Assembly (NCBI RefSeq): GCF_018343615.1
Contig: NZ_JAGYPI010000002.1
Location: 515,562 to 579,561, forward strand
Length of the DNA: 64,000 nt
Direction of reading: 5' to 3'
Source: Bacillus sp. FJAT-49736
GTDB taxonomy: Bacteria; Bacillota; Bacilli; Bacillales; Bacillaceae_C
The position numbers and the translations under genes are program-made. Positions 7,749 through 16,138 of this stretch are shown piece after piece (positions within the stretch are counted from its first letter, which is position 1; each line of letters starts with the position of its first letter). The notes beneath the pieces are model-generated. The model was not told where the DNA came from. It saw only the letters and a list, made by a program, of their open reading frames with translations, and did no database searches.

Positions 7749-8849
7749 ATGCAGCCGCAAACCATTTCTGAATCACAAAAATTTTCACCATTCTTTCTTT
7801 TTTTCCTTGTTCAATCGATGCAAATTGGAACTGGTCTGCTCGGATTCCAAAAATTTGTTGCCATCTATGCGGGGTATGATGGTTGGCAGTCCGTTCTCTT
7901 TGCAGGTTTAACCATGAATATTATTATGTGGTTCGTATTCAAGCAATTAGAAATGGTAAACGGCGACCTTTGCGATATTCATTGGACTGTTTTCGGAAAA
8001 CCAATCGGGAATCTTTTCAATATATTCATTGCGTTATATTATGTGTGGTATGCACTAACGGTCCTTCGAAATTATATCGAAATCGTTCAAGTGTGGATGT
8101 TCCCAGATTTAAGTACCTTTTGGTTTGCTATTTCCTATCTTGTATTATGTGTCTATATCATTTACGGAGGGTTTCGGACGATTGTAGGAATATCCTTTTT
8201 TTCCTTCATCCTGCCGTTCTATATTATATTTGTCCAAGGATTTACCCTTCCCTTTTCTGATTTCCATCATTTTCTTCCTGTATTTGATCATTCGATAAAT
8301 GATGTTGTGAACGCTGCTCAACAAATGTCCTTAGCGAACTCGGGTTTTGAAACACTTTTAATTTATTATCCTTTTTTAAAAAACCCTAAGAAAGCGAAAA
8401 AATATGGACAGATATCCTTATTATTTACGACACTAATGTATTTATTTACCACCCTTATTACCTTTGCTTATTTTGCTCAGACCGAACTGAAAAGGGAGAT
8501 TTGGCCAACATTAACGGCATATAAAATCGTAAAATTACCGGTAGTGGAACGATTTGAATACATTGGTATCGCTAATTGGTGTCTTACTATCTTACCTAGC
8601 AGCTGTATAACTCTATGGTGTGCAGGAAGGCTGTTAAAAAGAACAACTAAAATAAAGATGAAATATGGGGTATTATTATACGGCGCCCTTATTTTATTGG
8701 GGTGCATTGCGATAAAGACTAGGGCGGAAATAGATATCTTGAATGCTCTCACTAATGATTTCGGGTTTTTCATGGGGTACATTTATATTCCATTATTATT
8801 TGTATTATTATGGCTGGCTATTAAAATCAAATCGAAAAAGAAAGCATAA
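7749..8849 (+). CDS. Spore germination permease, GerAB/GerKB family
   Basis: The 366-residue protein has about ten membrane helices and the start typical of GerAB proteins: ISESQKFSPFFLFFLVQSMQIGTGLLGF. ATG 7749 is chosen because GGAGG lies eight bases before it; the open frame upstream has no such site. GerAB proteins are amino-acid-permease-like subunits of germinant receptors in the spore inner membrane. No gerAA or gerAC partner is adjacent, so this is an orphan B subunit or works with distant partners. Confidence 0.85.
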   Translation: MQPQTISESQKFSPFFLFFLVQSMQIGTGLLGFQKFVAIYAGYDGWQSVLFAGLTMNIIMWFVFKQLEMVNGDLCDIHWTVFGKPIGNLFNIFIALYYVWYALTVLRNYIEIVQVWMFPDLSTFWFAISYLVLCVYIIYGGFRTIVGISFFSFILPFYIIFVQGFTLPFSDFHHFLPVFDHSINDVVNAAQQMSLANSGFETLLIYYPFLKNPKKAKKYGQISLLFTTLMYLFTTLITFAYFAQTELKREIWPTLTAYKIVKLPVVERFEYIGIANWCLTILPSSCITLWCAGRLLKRTTKIKMKYGVLLYGALILLGCIAIKTRAEIDILNALTNDFGFFMGYIYIPLLFVLLWLAIKIKSKKKA

Positions 8850-8916
8850 CTTCTTCTCCGAAACTTTTTAGGAAAGTGATTCGTATATCCTTTTGTATAG
8901 GGGAAGGGGGCAAAAA

Positions 8917-9282
8917 ATGGAGACTTTGGGAGAGCATTTCTTTAATGTGTTTCCGTATATTTTCGGATTTATTTTCATTTTAGTGCTAGGAATTTTTATC
9001 ATTGCTATTTTCGGTGGAATTTCCCAATGGCGAAAAAACAACAAGTCGCCACGGATTTCTGTACCCGCTATAGTAAAAACAAAACGTTCCAGTGTAAGCC
9101 ATCATGATGACAGCTCTAGTACAAGTTATTATGTAACGTTTGAATACGAAAGCGGAGATCGCTCTGAATTTCATGTCAGAAGCTCTGATTATAGCCAATT
9201 GGCAGAGGGAGATACAGGAATCCTAACCTTTCAAGGCACAAGATTTCTGGGCTTCGAACGCAAATATGAAAAGCAAGCATAA
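8917..9282 (+). CDS. DUF2500-type membrane-anchored protein
   Basis: A 121-residue protein with one N-terminal membrane helix (residues ~11-35, YIFGFIFILVLGIFIIAIFG) and a soluble beta-rich C-terminal part. The pattern VPAIVKTKR, TSYYVTFEYESGDRSEFHV, GDTGILTFQGTRFLGFER is what I recall for the DUF2500 family. ATG 8917 follows AGGGG by about ten bases. A hairpin with a T-run follows the stop. Function is unknown. Confidence 0.7.
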   Translation: METLGEHFFNVFPYIFGFIFILVLGIFIIAIFGGISQWRKNNKSPRISVPAIVKTKRSSVSHHDDSSSTSYYVTFEYESGDRSEFHVRSSDYSQLAEGDTGILTFQGTRFLGFERKYEKQA

Positions 9283-9312
9283 ACCAAGGTGAATAGTTCA
9301 TCTTGGTTTTCT
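9282..9312 (+). terminator. Terminator after the DUF2500-type gene
   Basis: AACCAAGGTG and CATCTTGGTT pair with one G-T wobble around a seven-base loop, followed by TTTTCTT. The stem begins inside the stop codon. Confidence 0.7.
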
Positions 9313-9352
9313 TAGACAAAACATGTAGGGAAGATAATTGAAGTCCAGACTG

Positions 9353-9634
9353 CTAAGTAAATAATTTCTTTTTGGCCGTAAAAAGAACGAGAAGGGTCAA
9401 AATAAACATACAAAATAAAACTCCTATACTGATAAAGTAGGCGCTGTCGGGCTGATACCCAAATACATGAAATAGATTAATAGAAAAAATGATGAGTGCG
9501 ATTAAGAAAATCTCAAAAATAACCGCCATTATTAAAAACATGACATAAGGAATCACAATTCCTCTGTGTGAAACATGCTTTAAAGTTAAACCGTCCCAAC
9601 ATAAATCTACGACTTTATGAAAAATCCGCATCAT
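9353..9634 (-). CDS. Small two-span membrane protein
   Basis: A 93-residue protein with two hydrophobic segments (IPYVMFLIMAVIFEIFLIAL near 27-50 and FISIGVLFCMFILTLLVLF near 65-84) and a basic C-terminus (TAKKKLFT). ATG 9634 follows GAGGTGG; the in-frame GTG at 9643 lies inside that site. I do not recognise the family. The region upstream to 9958 is non-coding. Confidence 0.6.
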   Translation of the reverse strand: MMRIFHKVVDLCWDGLTLKHVSHRGIVIPYVMFLIMAVIFEIFLIALIIFSINLFHVFGYQPDSAYFISIGVLFCMFILTLLVLFTAKKKLFT

Positions 9635-9958
9635 TTCATCCACCTCATAGGCATACTTTTTATAATAGTATGTCCACTCAAATGGATTAAATACCGCTTA
9701 TATGTTATTTTAGTACATAGTGCTACAAAGCTTCTCTATTACACTATGGAATAAAATTTTACACGAAAAGACTACTTTTGCATTGTCTTTCGTAAATGGA
9801 TATTTATATTCCTTTCAACTACGAGGAAGACCTTTGGAAAAAGCACTCCATTATTGGTGTTAATTTTCAGAAAAATAGGCGTTACAGACTGAAACACGTA
9901 TAGAAAAAAATACGTCTAATGTATATATTTTATTTATTAATATTGGGGGATCAATTGT
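9635..9958. other. Intergenic region between divergent genes
   Basis: About 324 bases without a convincing gene. It must hold the promoters for the small membrane protein (left) and the lipoprotein (right). The right part is very AT-rich (TATATATTTTATTTATTAATATT) and ends in the GGGGGATC ribosome binding site. I could not settle on a clear -35/-10 pair. Confidence 0.5.
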
Positions 9959-11236
9959 ATGTATAAACTTAAAAAACGGTCGATAATCTTGGCTTTAGGC
10001 TTGGGATTTTCTCTCGTACTAACTGGATGTGGATCAGAAGGAGAGCAGAATCCAAAGAAGACGAGTGATGTTACAATTGCAGATAAAGGCAAGACGAAAG
10101 AGCAATCATCCAATACAAAGCAGGAGTTGGGTAAAAAAGAATCTTCGGAAGCTGGAAAAGTGGCAGATTCTCAAAATAATACCGGAAAAGTAAATTCTAA
10201 TTCCTCCAGCACATCTATGGTTCCTACTAAAACTTCTAACAAAAAAGTTAATATGAGTGCTGTAACAGCCGTCAGAATTGCTGATCCGCAAATTGGTTGG
10301 GTCGGCGGCAATGGCTGGATAGCCCAAACAACGAATGGGGGTAAAGCATGGGCAGTTGTTTATCAAGGATATGGAACCGTGCAGCAAATTTTCGCTTTAA
10401 ATCAACAGAATGTATGGGCCACATTAAACCAGGGCGGTAACAGCCTTCGACTGCTGCAATCACGTGATGGCGGCCAACATTGGACATTAATCGGAACAAC
10501 CCCAAATCAAGGGTTTCTGCATTTTGTCACCGAAACAGCTGCTTTAAGCGGAAATGCCTACTCATTAGATGGTGGTAGAACATGGCATCCGATTTCTACT
10601 CCTCGAAATATCGTTGGGCAAGCGTATTTTCATGATTTGAAAAACGGATGGGCTGTAACCCAAAGCAAAAAGGTGTTATATGTTCAAAAAACGATAGACG
10701 GTGGTAAGAATTGGAGTCCTGTTTTAACGAAAAAGCTCGCTTCACCAATGACGAATGCCGTTATACGCTCTGCAGGAACGAAGGATGCCTGGATTGAATG
10801 TATTGGTGGCTCCGGTATGACACAAACCTCTTACTCTGTTTTTCATACTTTGGATGGAGGCAAGTCATGGAAAACAGTTATTGCTAATTCTACTGCTGGC
10901 GGGGGTCCCGCTCCTGGATTTAGCAATAATACGACGAACGGGCCAAAAAATAAGGGCTCGAAACCAGGACCGCTTTATGTTGTCAGCCCGCGTGTTGCTT
11001 TCTTGGGTGGAGCGTGTCCAGCCTGCGATAATCCAAATACCATTGGATGGACAAAGGACGGCGGAAAAACATGGGTGAACGGAGACGCAGCCTTTAAAGG
11101 ATACGGCGATGCCTATCTAGCCATAGCTGATGAACATAACGGCTGGTGGATCACAACGGAAAACACCAAACCAAGCATCCTATATACGACATCAAACGGC
11201 GGCACCACCTGGACCCATGTCCACACCTTCAAATAG
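9959..11236 (+). CDS. Lipoprotein with YCF48/BNR-like beta-propeller repeats
   Basis: The 425-residue protein has a lipoprotein signal ending LVLTGC with Cys24 as the lipidated residue. A low-complexity Ser/Lys/Asn linker (~25-95) anchors a propeller. Seven Asp-box-like repeats are visible: TTNGGKAW, SRDGGQHW, SLDGGRTW, TIDGGKNW, TLDGGKSW, TKDGGKTW and TSNGGTTW. Such folds occur in photosystem assembly factor YCF48 and in many secreted proteins of unknown ligand. ACPACDNPN at about 355 adds a Cys pair. ATG follows GGGGG. It sits on the outer face of the membrane; the ligand is unknown. Confidence 0.85.
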   Translation: MYKLKKRSIILALGLGFSLVLTGCGSEGEQNPKKTSDVTIADKGKTKEQSSNTKQELGKKESSEAGKVADSQNNTGKVNSNSSSTSMVPTKTSNKKVNMSAVTAVRIADPQIGWVGGNGWIAQTTNGGKAWAVVYQGYGTVQQIFALNQQNVWATLNQGGNSLRLLQSRDGGQHWTLIGTTPNQGFLHFVTETAALSGNAYSLDGGRTWHPISTPRNIVGQAYFHDLKNGWAVTQSKKVLYVQKTIDGGKNWSPVLTKKLASPMTNAVIRSAGTKDAWIECIGGSGMTQTSYSVFHTLDGGKSWKTVIANSTAGGGPAPGFSNNTTNGPKNKGSKPGPLYVVSPRVAFLGGACPACDNPNTIGWTKDGGKTWVNGDAAFKGYGDAYLAIADEHNGWWITTENTKPSILYTTSNGGTTWTHVHTFK

Positions 11237-11253
11237 GTGGTTCCAGCAGCATT

Positions 11254-11303
11254 AAGTGCTTCACTATTTGTGGCTCTGTCCACAAATAGTGAAGCACTTT
11301 TTT
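11254..11303 (+). terminator. Very strong terminator after the lipoprotein
   Basis: AAGTGCTTCACTATTTGTGG and its exact complement form a perfect 20-bp stem around a six-base loop, followed by TTTTTT. Confidence 0.95.
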
Positions 11304-11390
11304 AAACTTTGTTGCTTATTTGAATGAAAATCTTAGTAATTGACCGATTCTTGGTAATGGAAAAATAAACGTCTTAAGAAAAGATGCCCC
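11302..11390 (+). repeat. Dispersed repeat AAACTTTG...AAGATGCCC, copy 2
   Basis: Starts TTAAACTTTGTTGCTTATTT and ends AAGAAAAGATGCCCC, directly after the strong terminator. It shares its ends and parts of the middle (CTTAGTAA, GGAA) with copies at 16713 and 17460. Confidence 0.65.
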
Positions 11391-11391
11391 G

Positions 11392-11904
11392 TTATGTGTG
11401 TTGCCTTGCATCATGATTACTATGTGAATGACGGGAGCACCATTCATATAAGAGCAGGTCTAGTGTTTGGATGAATAGATATATGGTGAAAGAGTATGCC
11501 AAATGCCAGCCACGATAGGTGAAAACATGACATTGAATTGCCAGCCATTCAAACATCATGCCTCCCAATGAACAGACCATAATATAACACAATACGCCGA
11601 AGCCTTTCACTTTGAACTTTACATAAAAATAGATAAAAAAATAGGAAAAGGGAGCATAAAAAAAATATAGGAATAAGTCAAATAAATCGAAGTTCGGAGT
11701 ATCCATGAAATTATATAAGTCCACTCTCGGAGAGGCCAATAGATGATCAAAAATTCTTGCCACCGTTGATCCATACATCATAATCAAAATGGTCGTTCCG
11801 ATTGGAAATCTTTTTGGGAGAATGAAAAAAATAGTATATACAACGATAATCCCAATAATCACAAACCATTCATTTTCATCGAATTTTCGAGGAAATGGCA
11901 GCAT
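11392..11904 (-). CDS. Five-span membrane protein (possibly CBO0543 family)
   Basis: A 170-residue hydrophobic protein with about five spans, including EWFVIIGIIVVYTIFFILP, TTILIMMYGSTVARIFDHL and LCYIMVCSLGGMMFEWLAI. Charged, aromatic-rich loops (NFMDTPNFDLFDLFLYFFY) recall small Bacillus membrane proteins labelled CBO0543, though I cannot confirm this. ATG 11904 follows GAGGTTGG. A similar-sized membrane gene lies beyond the 27-bp array, and the two could be distant paralogues. The C-terminal tail is His-rich (SRHSHSNHDARQHT). Confidence 0.6.
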   Translation of the reverse strand: MLPFPRKFDENEWFVIIGIIVVYTIFFILPKRFPIGTTILIMMYGSTVARIFDHLLASPRVDLYNFMDTPNFDLFDLFLYFFYAPFSYFFIYFYVKFKVKGFGVLCYIMVCSLGGMMFEWLAIQCHVFTYRGWHLAYSFTIYLFIQTLDLLLYEWCSRHSHSNHDARQHT

Positions 11905-12049
11905 TTCATCCAACCTCATTTCTATTCAAAATAGGCTCTTTTCCTCATATTCTCCAACTTAATCTATATAGAAATCGGATTCCATTAACGCCAGAAACAA
12001 ATTTAAAAAACAAGTGCGCGGGGCGCCTTGAACATCGGCGTATGGATGA

Positions 12050-12184
12050 GTGAAATTGCACTTCTAATTTCACTTGGTGAAATTGCACTTCTAATTTCAC
12101 TTGGTGAAATTGCACTTCTAATTTCACTTGGTGAAATTGCACTTCTAATTTCACTTGGTGAAATTGCACTTCTAATTTCACTTG
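12050..12184. repeat. Perfect 27-bp tandem array, five copies
   Basis: Five identical 27-bp units run head to tail (12050-12076, 12077-12103, 12104-12130, 12131-12157, 12158-12184). Each holds an inverted repeat GTGAAATT-(8)-AATTTCAC followed by TTG. The array lies between two minus-strand membrane-protein genes in a 369-base gap (11905-12273). There are no spacers, so it is not a CRISPR. Open frames across it exist in several frames only because 27 is a multiple of three. Confidence 0.97.
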
Positions 12185-12273
12185 GAGCTAGAGGTAGATT
12201 ATTTTTACAAAAGCTATCAATAAGGTTAATTTTGTAAATTTTTAAACAATAAATAATCAAAACGGAACGAAAA

Positions 12274-12729
12274 CTACTTTATTAAAACCTGATATCCTCG
12301 AAAAAGCATTGTAAGGATGAAGAGTCCCAAAGCGAAAGCGAGGAGTGACATCCATGATTGCCAACCAATATAACGGATGACATCCCAATTCACAAGCCAG
12401 CATTCCACTCCAAAAAGAATTCCTAGAAATAGAATGGAAACTCCTATTTCCATCCATATCCCTTTCACTTTTGGAAGCAAATTGAAATAAAAAAGGACTA
12501 TTAATGGATTCAGGATTATCTCATATAATCGAAAAATAATAAAAAGCTCGGTACTTTTTCCAATTGTCCAAGCATCGAGATTTATATATACAGTGGCATA
12601 GTAGCAAATAGATATAAATTCTACCATCATTAAAATAAATAAATTATCCAATCGATTTCGCTTATTTTTCATTAAGAAAAAGCAAATTAGACAAATCATT
12701 ATAATATCCATAAAAAAAGCAAGCTTCAT
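12274..12729 (-). CDS. Five-span membrane protein of unknown function
   Basis: A 151-residue protein with spans at about 5-20, 33-52, 62-85, 95-112 and 124-145. ATG 12729 follows GAGTGG by seven bases; a longer frame to 12753 lacks a site. Tyr/Trp-rich loop VECWLVNWDVIRYIGWQSW. Topology and gene size resemble the neighbour at 11392, but I see no strong sequence match. Function is unknown. Confidence 0.6.
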   Translation of the reverse strand: MKLAFFMDIIMICLICFFLMKNKRNRLDNLFILMMVEFISICYYATVYINLDAWTIGKSTELFIIFRLYEIILNPLIVLFYFNLLPKVKGIWMEIGVSILFLGILFGVECWLVNWDVIRYIGWQSWMSLLAFALGLFILTMLFRGYQVLIK

Positions 12730-12806
12730 ATTCATCCACTCAACTCGCAACATATTCTACTTCTTTATTAAGTTGGTTATATTCCCTCCTTTTTATACCA
12801 AAAAAA

Positions 12807-12858
12807 TGATGCCAGGCACCAAAAGTGAACATTTGTCCACAACTGGTACCTGGCACCA
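12807..12858. repeat. Long copy of the palindromic GGTGCC repeat
   Basis: ATGCCAGGCACC on the left and GGTACCTGGCACCA on the right are inverted (12 of 14 pairs), separated by AAAGTGAACATTTGTCCACAA-like text. It is the longest member of a family whose short forms occur at about 1192, 1847, 14645, 27776, 33856, 42103, 45588 and 51380. There is no T-run, so it is not a simple terminator. Confidence 0.75.
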
Positions 12859-12871
12859 TTAGAGCAGAACA

Positions 12872-13732
12872 TTAATCCGCACTGGCCAAGAATTCCCCTA
12901 CTACTCGAATATATTCCTCTGGTTCTTCGAGGTAAGCCAAGTGAGCACTGTTTTCATAGACATGGAATTTTGCTCCCGGAAGCAATTGACTGTGTCTTTC
13001 GACTGTACTCGGAGCTGCCTCGTCGTAACGGCCGCATGTAAAAAGGGCAGGAATCTGAATTTCCTTTAAACGCTCCGTTACATCGAAGCTTTTCAGGTTA
13101 CCAGTCGTACAGAACTCAGAAGGTCCCCACATCGTGTTGTAGACCACCTCATTCGATTTCGCGTATTCCGACTCGGTTTCCTTTGGCTTCGAATCCAGGC
13201 GATAGACGAAACGTTTATTAAATTCCTTCATCGCCTGCTTATACTCCTCGGAATCCGTTGTACCTTCCCGCTCATGTCTCGCTAAGATTTCTTGAATATC
13301 CTCTGGAAGTTGTTTTAAATGAACCTTTTGATCGCGCTCCCATTCCGGTGCACTTAAGCACGGACTAGAAAAAATAACGCTTTTAACCCCTTCAGGTTTT
13401 GTAAGTAAATAGCTCGCGGCAAGCATTGTCCCCCATGAATGTCCTAATATATGTAGCTTCGAAAGACCGAGCGCTTCTCTTATTTGCCCTAATTCTTCTA
13501 CAAATCGATCTACATTCCATAACGATAAATCATCCGGATGATCTGATCTCCCCGAACCAAGCTGATCATACAAAATAACAGGACGATGGTTCCCGAGTTC
13601 CTCCAACTTAAAAAATGGAACATGTGTCCCACCAGGACCACCATGAAGAACAATAACCGGTGTTTTATTACCGTCGCCTACTTTTTTATAAAAAACCTTT
13701 CCACCTGTTACAGGAATATAACCTTCAGCCAT
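12872..13732 (-). CDS. Proline iminopeptidase-type alpha/beta hydrolase
   Basis: The 286-residue protein has the family signature HGGPGG (oxyanion loop, near 31-36), nucleophile Ser in GHSWGT (near 104), acid residue in CGRYDEAAP and His in ENSAHLAYLEEPEEY near the end. This is the prolyl aminopeptidase branch (S33), which removes N-terminal proline from peptides; exact specificity is inferred. ATG 13732 follows AAGGGATGATTGGG. It is preceded on the minus strand by a Cof-type phosphatase gene with 61 bases between them. Confidence 0.85.
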   Translation of the reverse strand: MAEGYIPVTGGKVFYKKVGDGNKTPVIVLHGGPGGTHVPFFKLEELGNHRPVILYDQLGSGRSDHPDDLSLWNVDRFVEELGQIREALGLSKLHILGHSWGTMLAASYLLTKPEGVKSVIFSSPCLSAPEWERDQKVHLKQLPEDIQEILARHEREGTTDSEEYKQAMKEFNKRFVYRLDSKPKETESEYAKSNEVVYNTMWGPSEFCTTGNLKSFDVTERLKEIQIPALFTCGRYDEAAPSTVERHSQLLPGAKFHVYENSAHLAYLEEPEEYIRVVGEFLASAD

Positions 13733-13793
13733 ACCCAATCATCCCTTTTCTTTTTTTGTAAAAAATCTTCCCTTAGAGGATTTAATGTAATTT

Positions 13794-14546
13794 TTAAAGA
13801 ACGAACTTCAAAATCGCTTTAGCAACTCCATCCTCATCATTTGCTGCAGTTATCCAGTCAGCCGCTTCCTTCACGGTTTCTTGTGCATTTCCCATCGCTA
13901 TTCCAATACCCGCACTCTGAATCATCGCAATATCATTTAAGCTGTCTCCTACCGCCATCACATTCTCCATCGTAATACCTATGCGTTCACAGACCTTTTC
14001 CAGTGCATTCGCTTTACTGATTCCATATGGATTCACTTCCAGATTCGTCGGACTGGAATTTGTAACCTGAAGCGTCTGCTTATTCAATTCTTCTAAAACC
14101 TTGTTTCGCACCTCGTCATCTTCTATATCGAATCCAAATTTTAACCATTGATGCTCCGATAATGCTATTTCCTCGGGGAAATCATCCCGAAATACCTTGT
14201 CGACTGTAATGGCCCAAAACTTTGTATTATGATGCTTTTTCAAATCCCACATCATTTTGATTTGCTCTATCTGAAGCAAAGTACGATCCAGTAATTTACC
14301 ATTAGAGTCCCAAATTTCACCGCCATTTACTGTGACGATAAAAGAATTGAGTTCTAGAGAACGGGCATAATCGACCACATGTTTAAAGGGACGACCTGTG
14401 CTCAATACAATATGTACACCTTTTTCCTTCGCCTTCAAGATTGCCTCTCGATTAGCCTCGGAAATTTCATGCTCACTATTAAGTAATGTACCATCCATAT
14501 CCAATGCCACTAAACGTATATTGCGTTTTTGAGTATGATTGTCCAA
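13794..14546 (-). CDS. Cof-type HAD-IIB sugar-phosphate phosphatase
   Basis: A 250-residue HAD enzyme of the Cof subfamily: motif I is LVALDMDGTLLNS, motif II is LSTGRP, the Lys motif lies in GISKANALEKV and motif III/IV is VMAVGDSLNDIAMI. Such enzymes dephosphorylate sugar phosphates, FMN or similar small molecules; B. subtilis has many (YkrA, YwpJ and others). TTG 14546 is chosen because AGAGGAAGG lies five bases upstream; the longer frame to 14612 has no site. Confidence 0.85.
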   Translation of the reverse strand: MDNHTQKRNIRLVALDMDGTLLNSEHEISEANREAILKAKEKGVHIVLSTGRPFKHVVDYARSLELNSFIVTVNGGEIWDSNGKLLDRTLLQIEQIKMMWDLKKHHNTKFWAITVDKVFRDDFPEEIALSEHQWLKFGFDIEDDEVRNKVLEELNKQTLQVTNSSPTNLEVNPYGISKANALEKVCERIGITMENVMAVGDSLNDIAMIQSAGIGIAMGNAQETVKEAADWITAANDEDGVAKAILKFVL

Positions 14547-14658
14547 TTCAACCTTCCTCTCTTTCGTATTCCCATCACCTCTATTGTAGGCAAAAAGGAA
14601 AACGAAAGCCAATAAGAGCCTATCGAGTGATGTCTCTCGATAGGGCGCCTAGCACCAT

Positions 14659-15576
14659 TTATAACCACCACTGGGATTGAGGGAGAAGGACGGTTGGAAG
14701 GCTAAAGTGGTTTTCGAACCATGATTTCATTAGGGTTTTGACTACCATATATTCCGATGCCGAGTGGGAAACTCCAATTAAGGACATTGTAGTTTCCTTT
14801 GCGTATTCCTTCATTAATGCATACTTATGCCTTCCATAATCATTATCGATATGGCAATGGATTTCCCCCGTTATATACGCCTGAACCCCCAGGCTCTCTG
14901 CTTCCTTCATCCATTCCACTTTATCGCCGCAGCCTGCTACGATAGCAATCTTCTTAATTTCCTGCTGCTTCTTTCCTTCAAAATCTACATATGGAATCTC
15001 ATAATCCTTTAGAAGTTTTGCAATGATTTCATCCGTCGGGACAGCAGGAATATCACAAACATAAATGAGGCTTTGCCCTTTTTCGTTTTTCAAAAAGCCA
15101 TCTGTTACCACAGCACCTAATTGTTTCGCCATTGCTGCATTAGTACCAAGCTCCTGATGATAATCCATTGGTACATGACATGTATAAACGGACAAATCTT
15201 TTTCCTTGATACGTTTCAAGTAATCCTCCGGGATTGGTACAAATCCACGACCCCATTTTCCCCTAGGATCCCCGCATTCCATCACTAAAGGATGGTGCAT
15301 GAAGAGAAGATCCCCTTTTGTTCCTTCCTCTATGAATCGCTCGAGCACCTCATCTGTCGGAAATACTGCCAAAAATACCTTCTCGACATCTTCCAATCCT
15401 CTCAGCATTAATCCATTAAAAAACTGTGTAAAATCCTTCTCAAAAAACTGCTGCCAATCAAAGTGGATTGGATCATAGACACCGGGCAGAAAACGGCTAA
15501 AGGCAGAGTCCTTGCCAAACGATTTTATTTCAAATTCTTGATCTAATTTCAAAACGATATCATTTAATTTCACCAT
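14659..15576 (-). CDS. Nif3-family dinuclear metal-centre protein
   Basis: A 305-residue protein with Nif3/DUF34 metal motifs: LLFMHHPLV (two His, residues ~91-97), TCHVPMDYH in the middle, and the C-terminal SHSASEYMVV, where the usual H-x-x-x-E pair is visible. Nif3-like proteins are hexameric and bind two metals; recent work suggests GTP cyclohydrolase-like roles in some, not established for this one. ATG 15576 overlaps the tail region of the NUDIX gene, whose ribosome binding site GGGGAG lies nine bases upstream. The two genes are six bases apart and likely one operon. Confidence 0.8.
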   Translation of the reverse strand: MVKLNDIVLKLDQEFEIKSFGKDSAFSRFLPGVYDPIHFDWQQFFEKDFTQFFNGLMLRGLEDVEKVFLAVFPTDEVLERFIEEGTKGDLLFMHHPLVMECGDPRGKWGRGFVPIPEDYLKRIKEKDLSVYTCHVPMDYHQELGTNAAMAKQLGAVVTDGFLKNEKGQSLIYVCDIPAVPTDEIIAKLLKDYEIPYVDFEGKKQQEIKKIAIVAGCGDKVEWMKEAESLGVQAYITGEIHCHIDNDYGRHKYALMKEYAKETTMSLIGVSHSASEYMVVKTLMKSWFENHFSLPTVLLPQSQWWL

Positions 15577-15582
15577 TTATCA

Positions 15583-16044
15583 TTACTCCCCAAGAAACCT
15601 TTTAAATATATCAATGGGATACGTTTCCACTTTCTCCAGCCGCTGTAAGATTTCCTGCACGACATGAGGATCCCTTACATCATTTGTATCCATATTTTTT
15701 ATCTCTTCCAGTGTCACCCAATGGGCATTTAATATTTCCGCAGGATTATATCCTAGGCTTCCGCCTGTTATCACTCCTGTAAAATGAAACATGATTACCT
15801 GATGGTTGAACGAGCTGATGAAGTTGTATACTCCCGTGGTACTGGTTAACTGGATATCATACCCCGTTTCCTCTTTTGCCTCTCTGCAGGCTGCATAACA
15901 AATATCTTCTCCAAGCTCCATCCGTCCAGAAGGAAACCCCCACTTTTTACGAACATGCTCCTTGTTTTCCTGAACCAGCAGGATCTTACCATCCTTCATT
16001 ACAGAAACACTAACCACCACAACCATCCCGCTATTGATTTTCAT
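15583..16044 (-). CDS. NUDIX hydrolase (copy 1)
   Basis: A 153-residue NUDIX enzyme. The box runs from GRMELGE through REAKEETGY (about residues 40-62) and fits G-x5-E-x7-RE-U-x-EE-x-GU. The rest matches small MutT-like proteins with an N-terminal beta-strand VVVVSVSVMKDGKILLV. ATG 16044 follows GGAG by eight bases. It is the first gene of a pair with nif3. The substrate (oxidised or noncanonical nucleotide, or other diphosphate) cannot be told from sequence. Confidence 0.85.
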   Translation of the reverse strand: MKINSGMVVVVSVSVMKDGKILLVQENKEHVRKKWGFPSGRMELGEDICYAACREAKEETGYDIQLTSTTGVYNFISSFNHQVIMFHFTGVITGGSLGYNPAEILNAHWVTLEEIKNMDTNDVRDPHVVQEILQRLEKVETYPIDIFKRFLGE

Positions 16045-16091
16045 TCATGCATCTCCTTTCTGATGCCTCGCACCACTACTACTCACTACAG

Positions 16092-16117
16092 AAAAAAGGC
16101 GATTTTTCTAAATCGCC
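16092..16117 (-). terminator. Terminator of the second DinB gene
   Basis: GGCGATTT and AAATCGCC form an 8-bp stem with a four-base loop; on the minus strand it is followed by TTTTTT. It lies 21 bases past the DinB stop. Confidence 0.85.
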
Positions 16118-16138
16118 GGTAGGTTTATTTTTATTCTG

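Noticed and set aside
12050-12184. Possible CRISPR array
   Set aside because: Units are head to tail with no spacers and there are no cas genes.
12028-12260. Open frames across the 27-bp array on both strands (repeats of MKLEVQFHQ or SEIRSAISP)
   Set aside because: They exist because 27 is divisible by three and the unit lacks stops; no ribosome binding site and identical peptide repeats in several frames.
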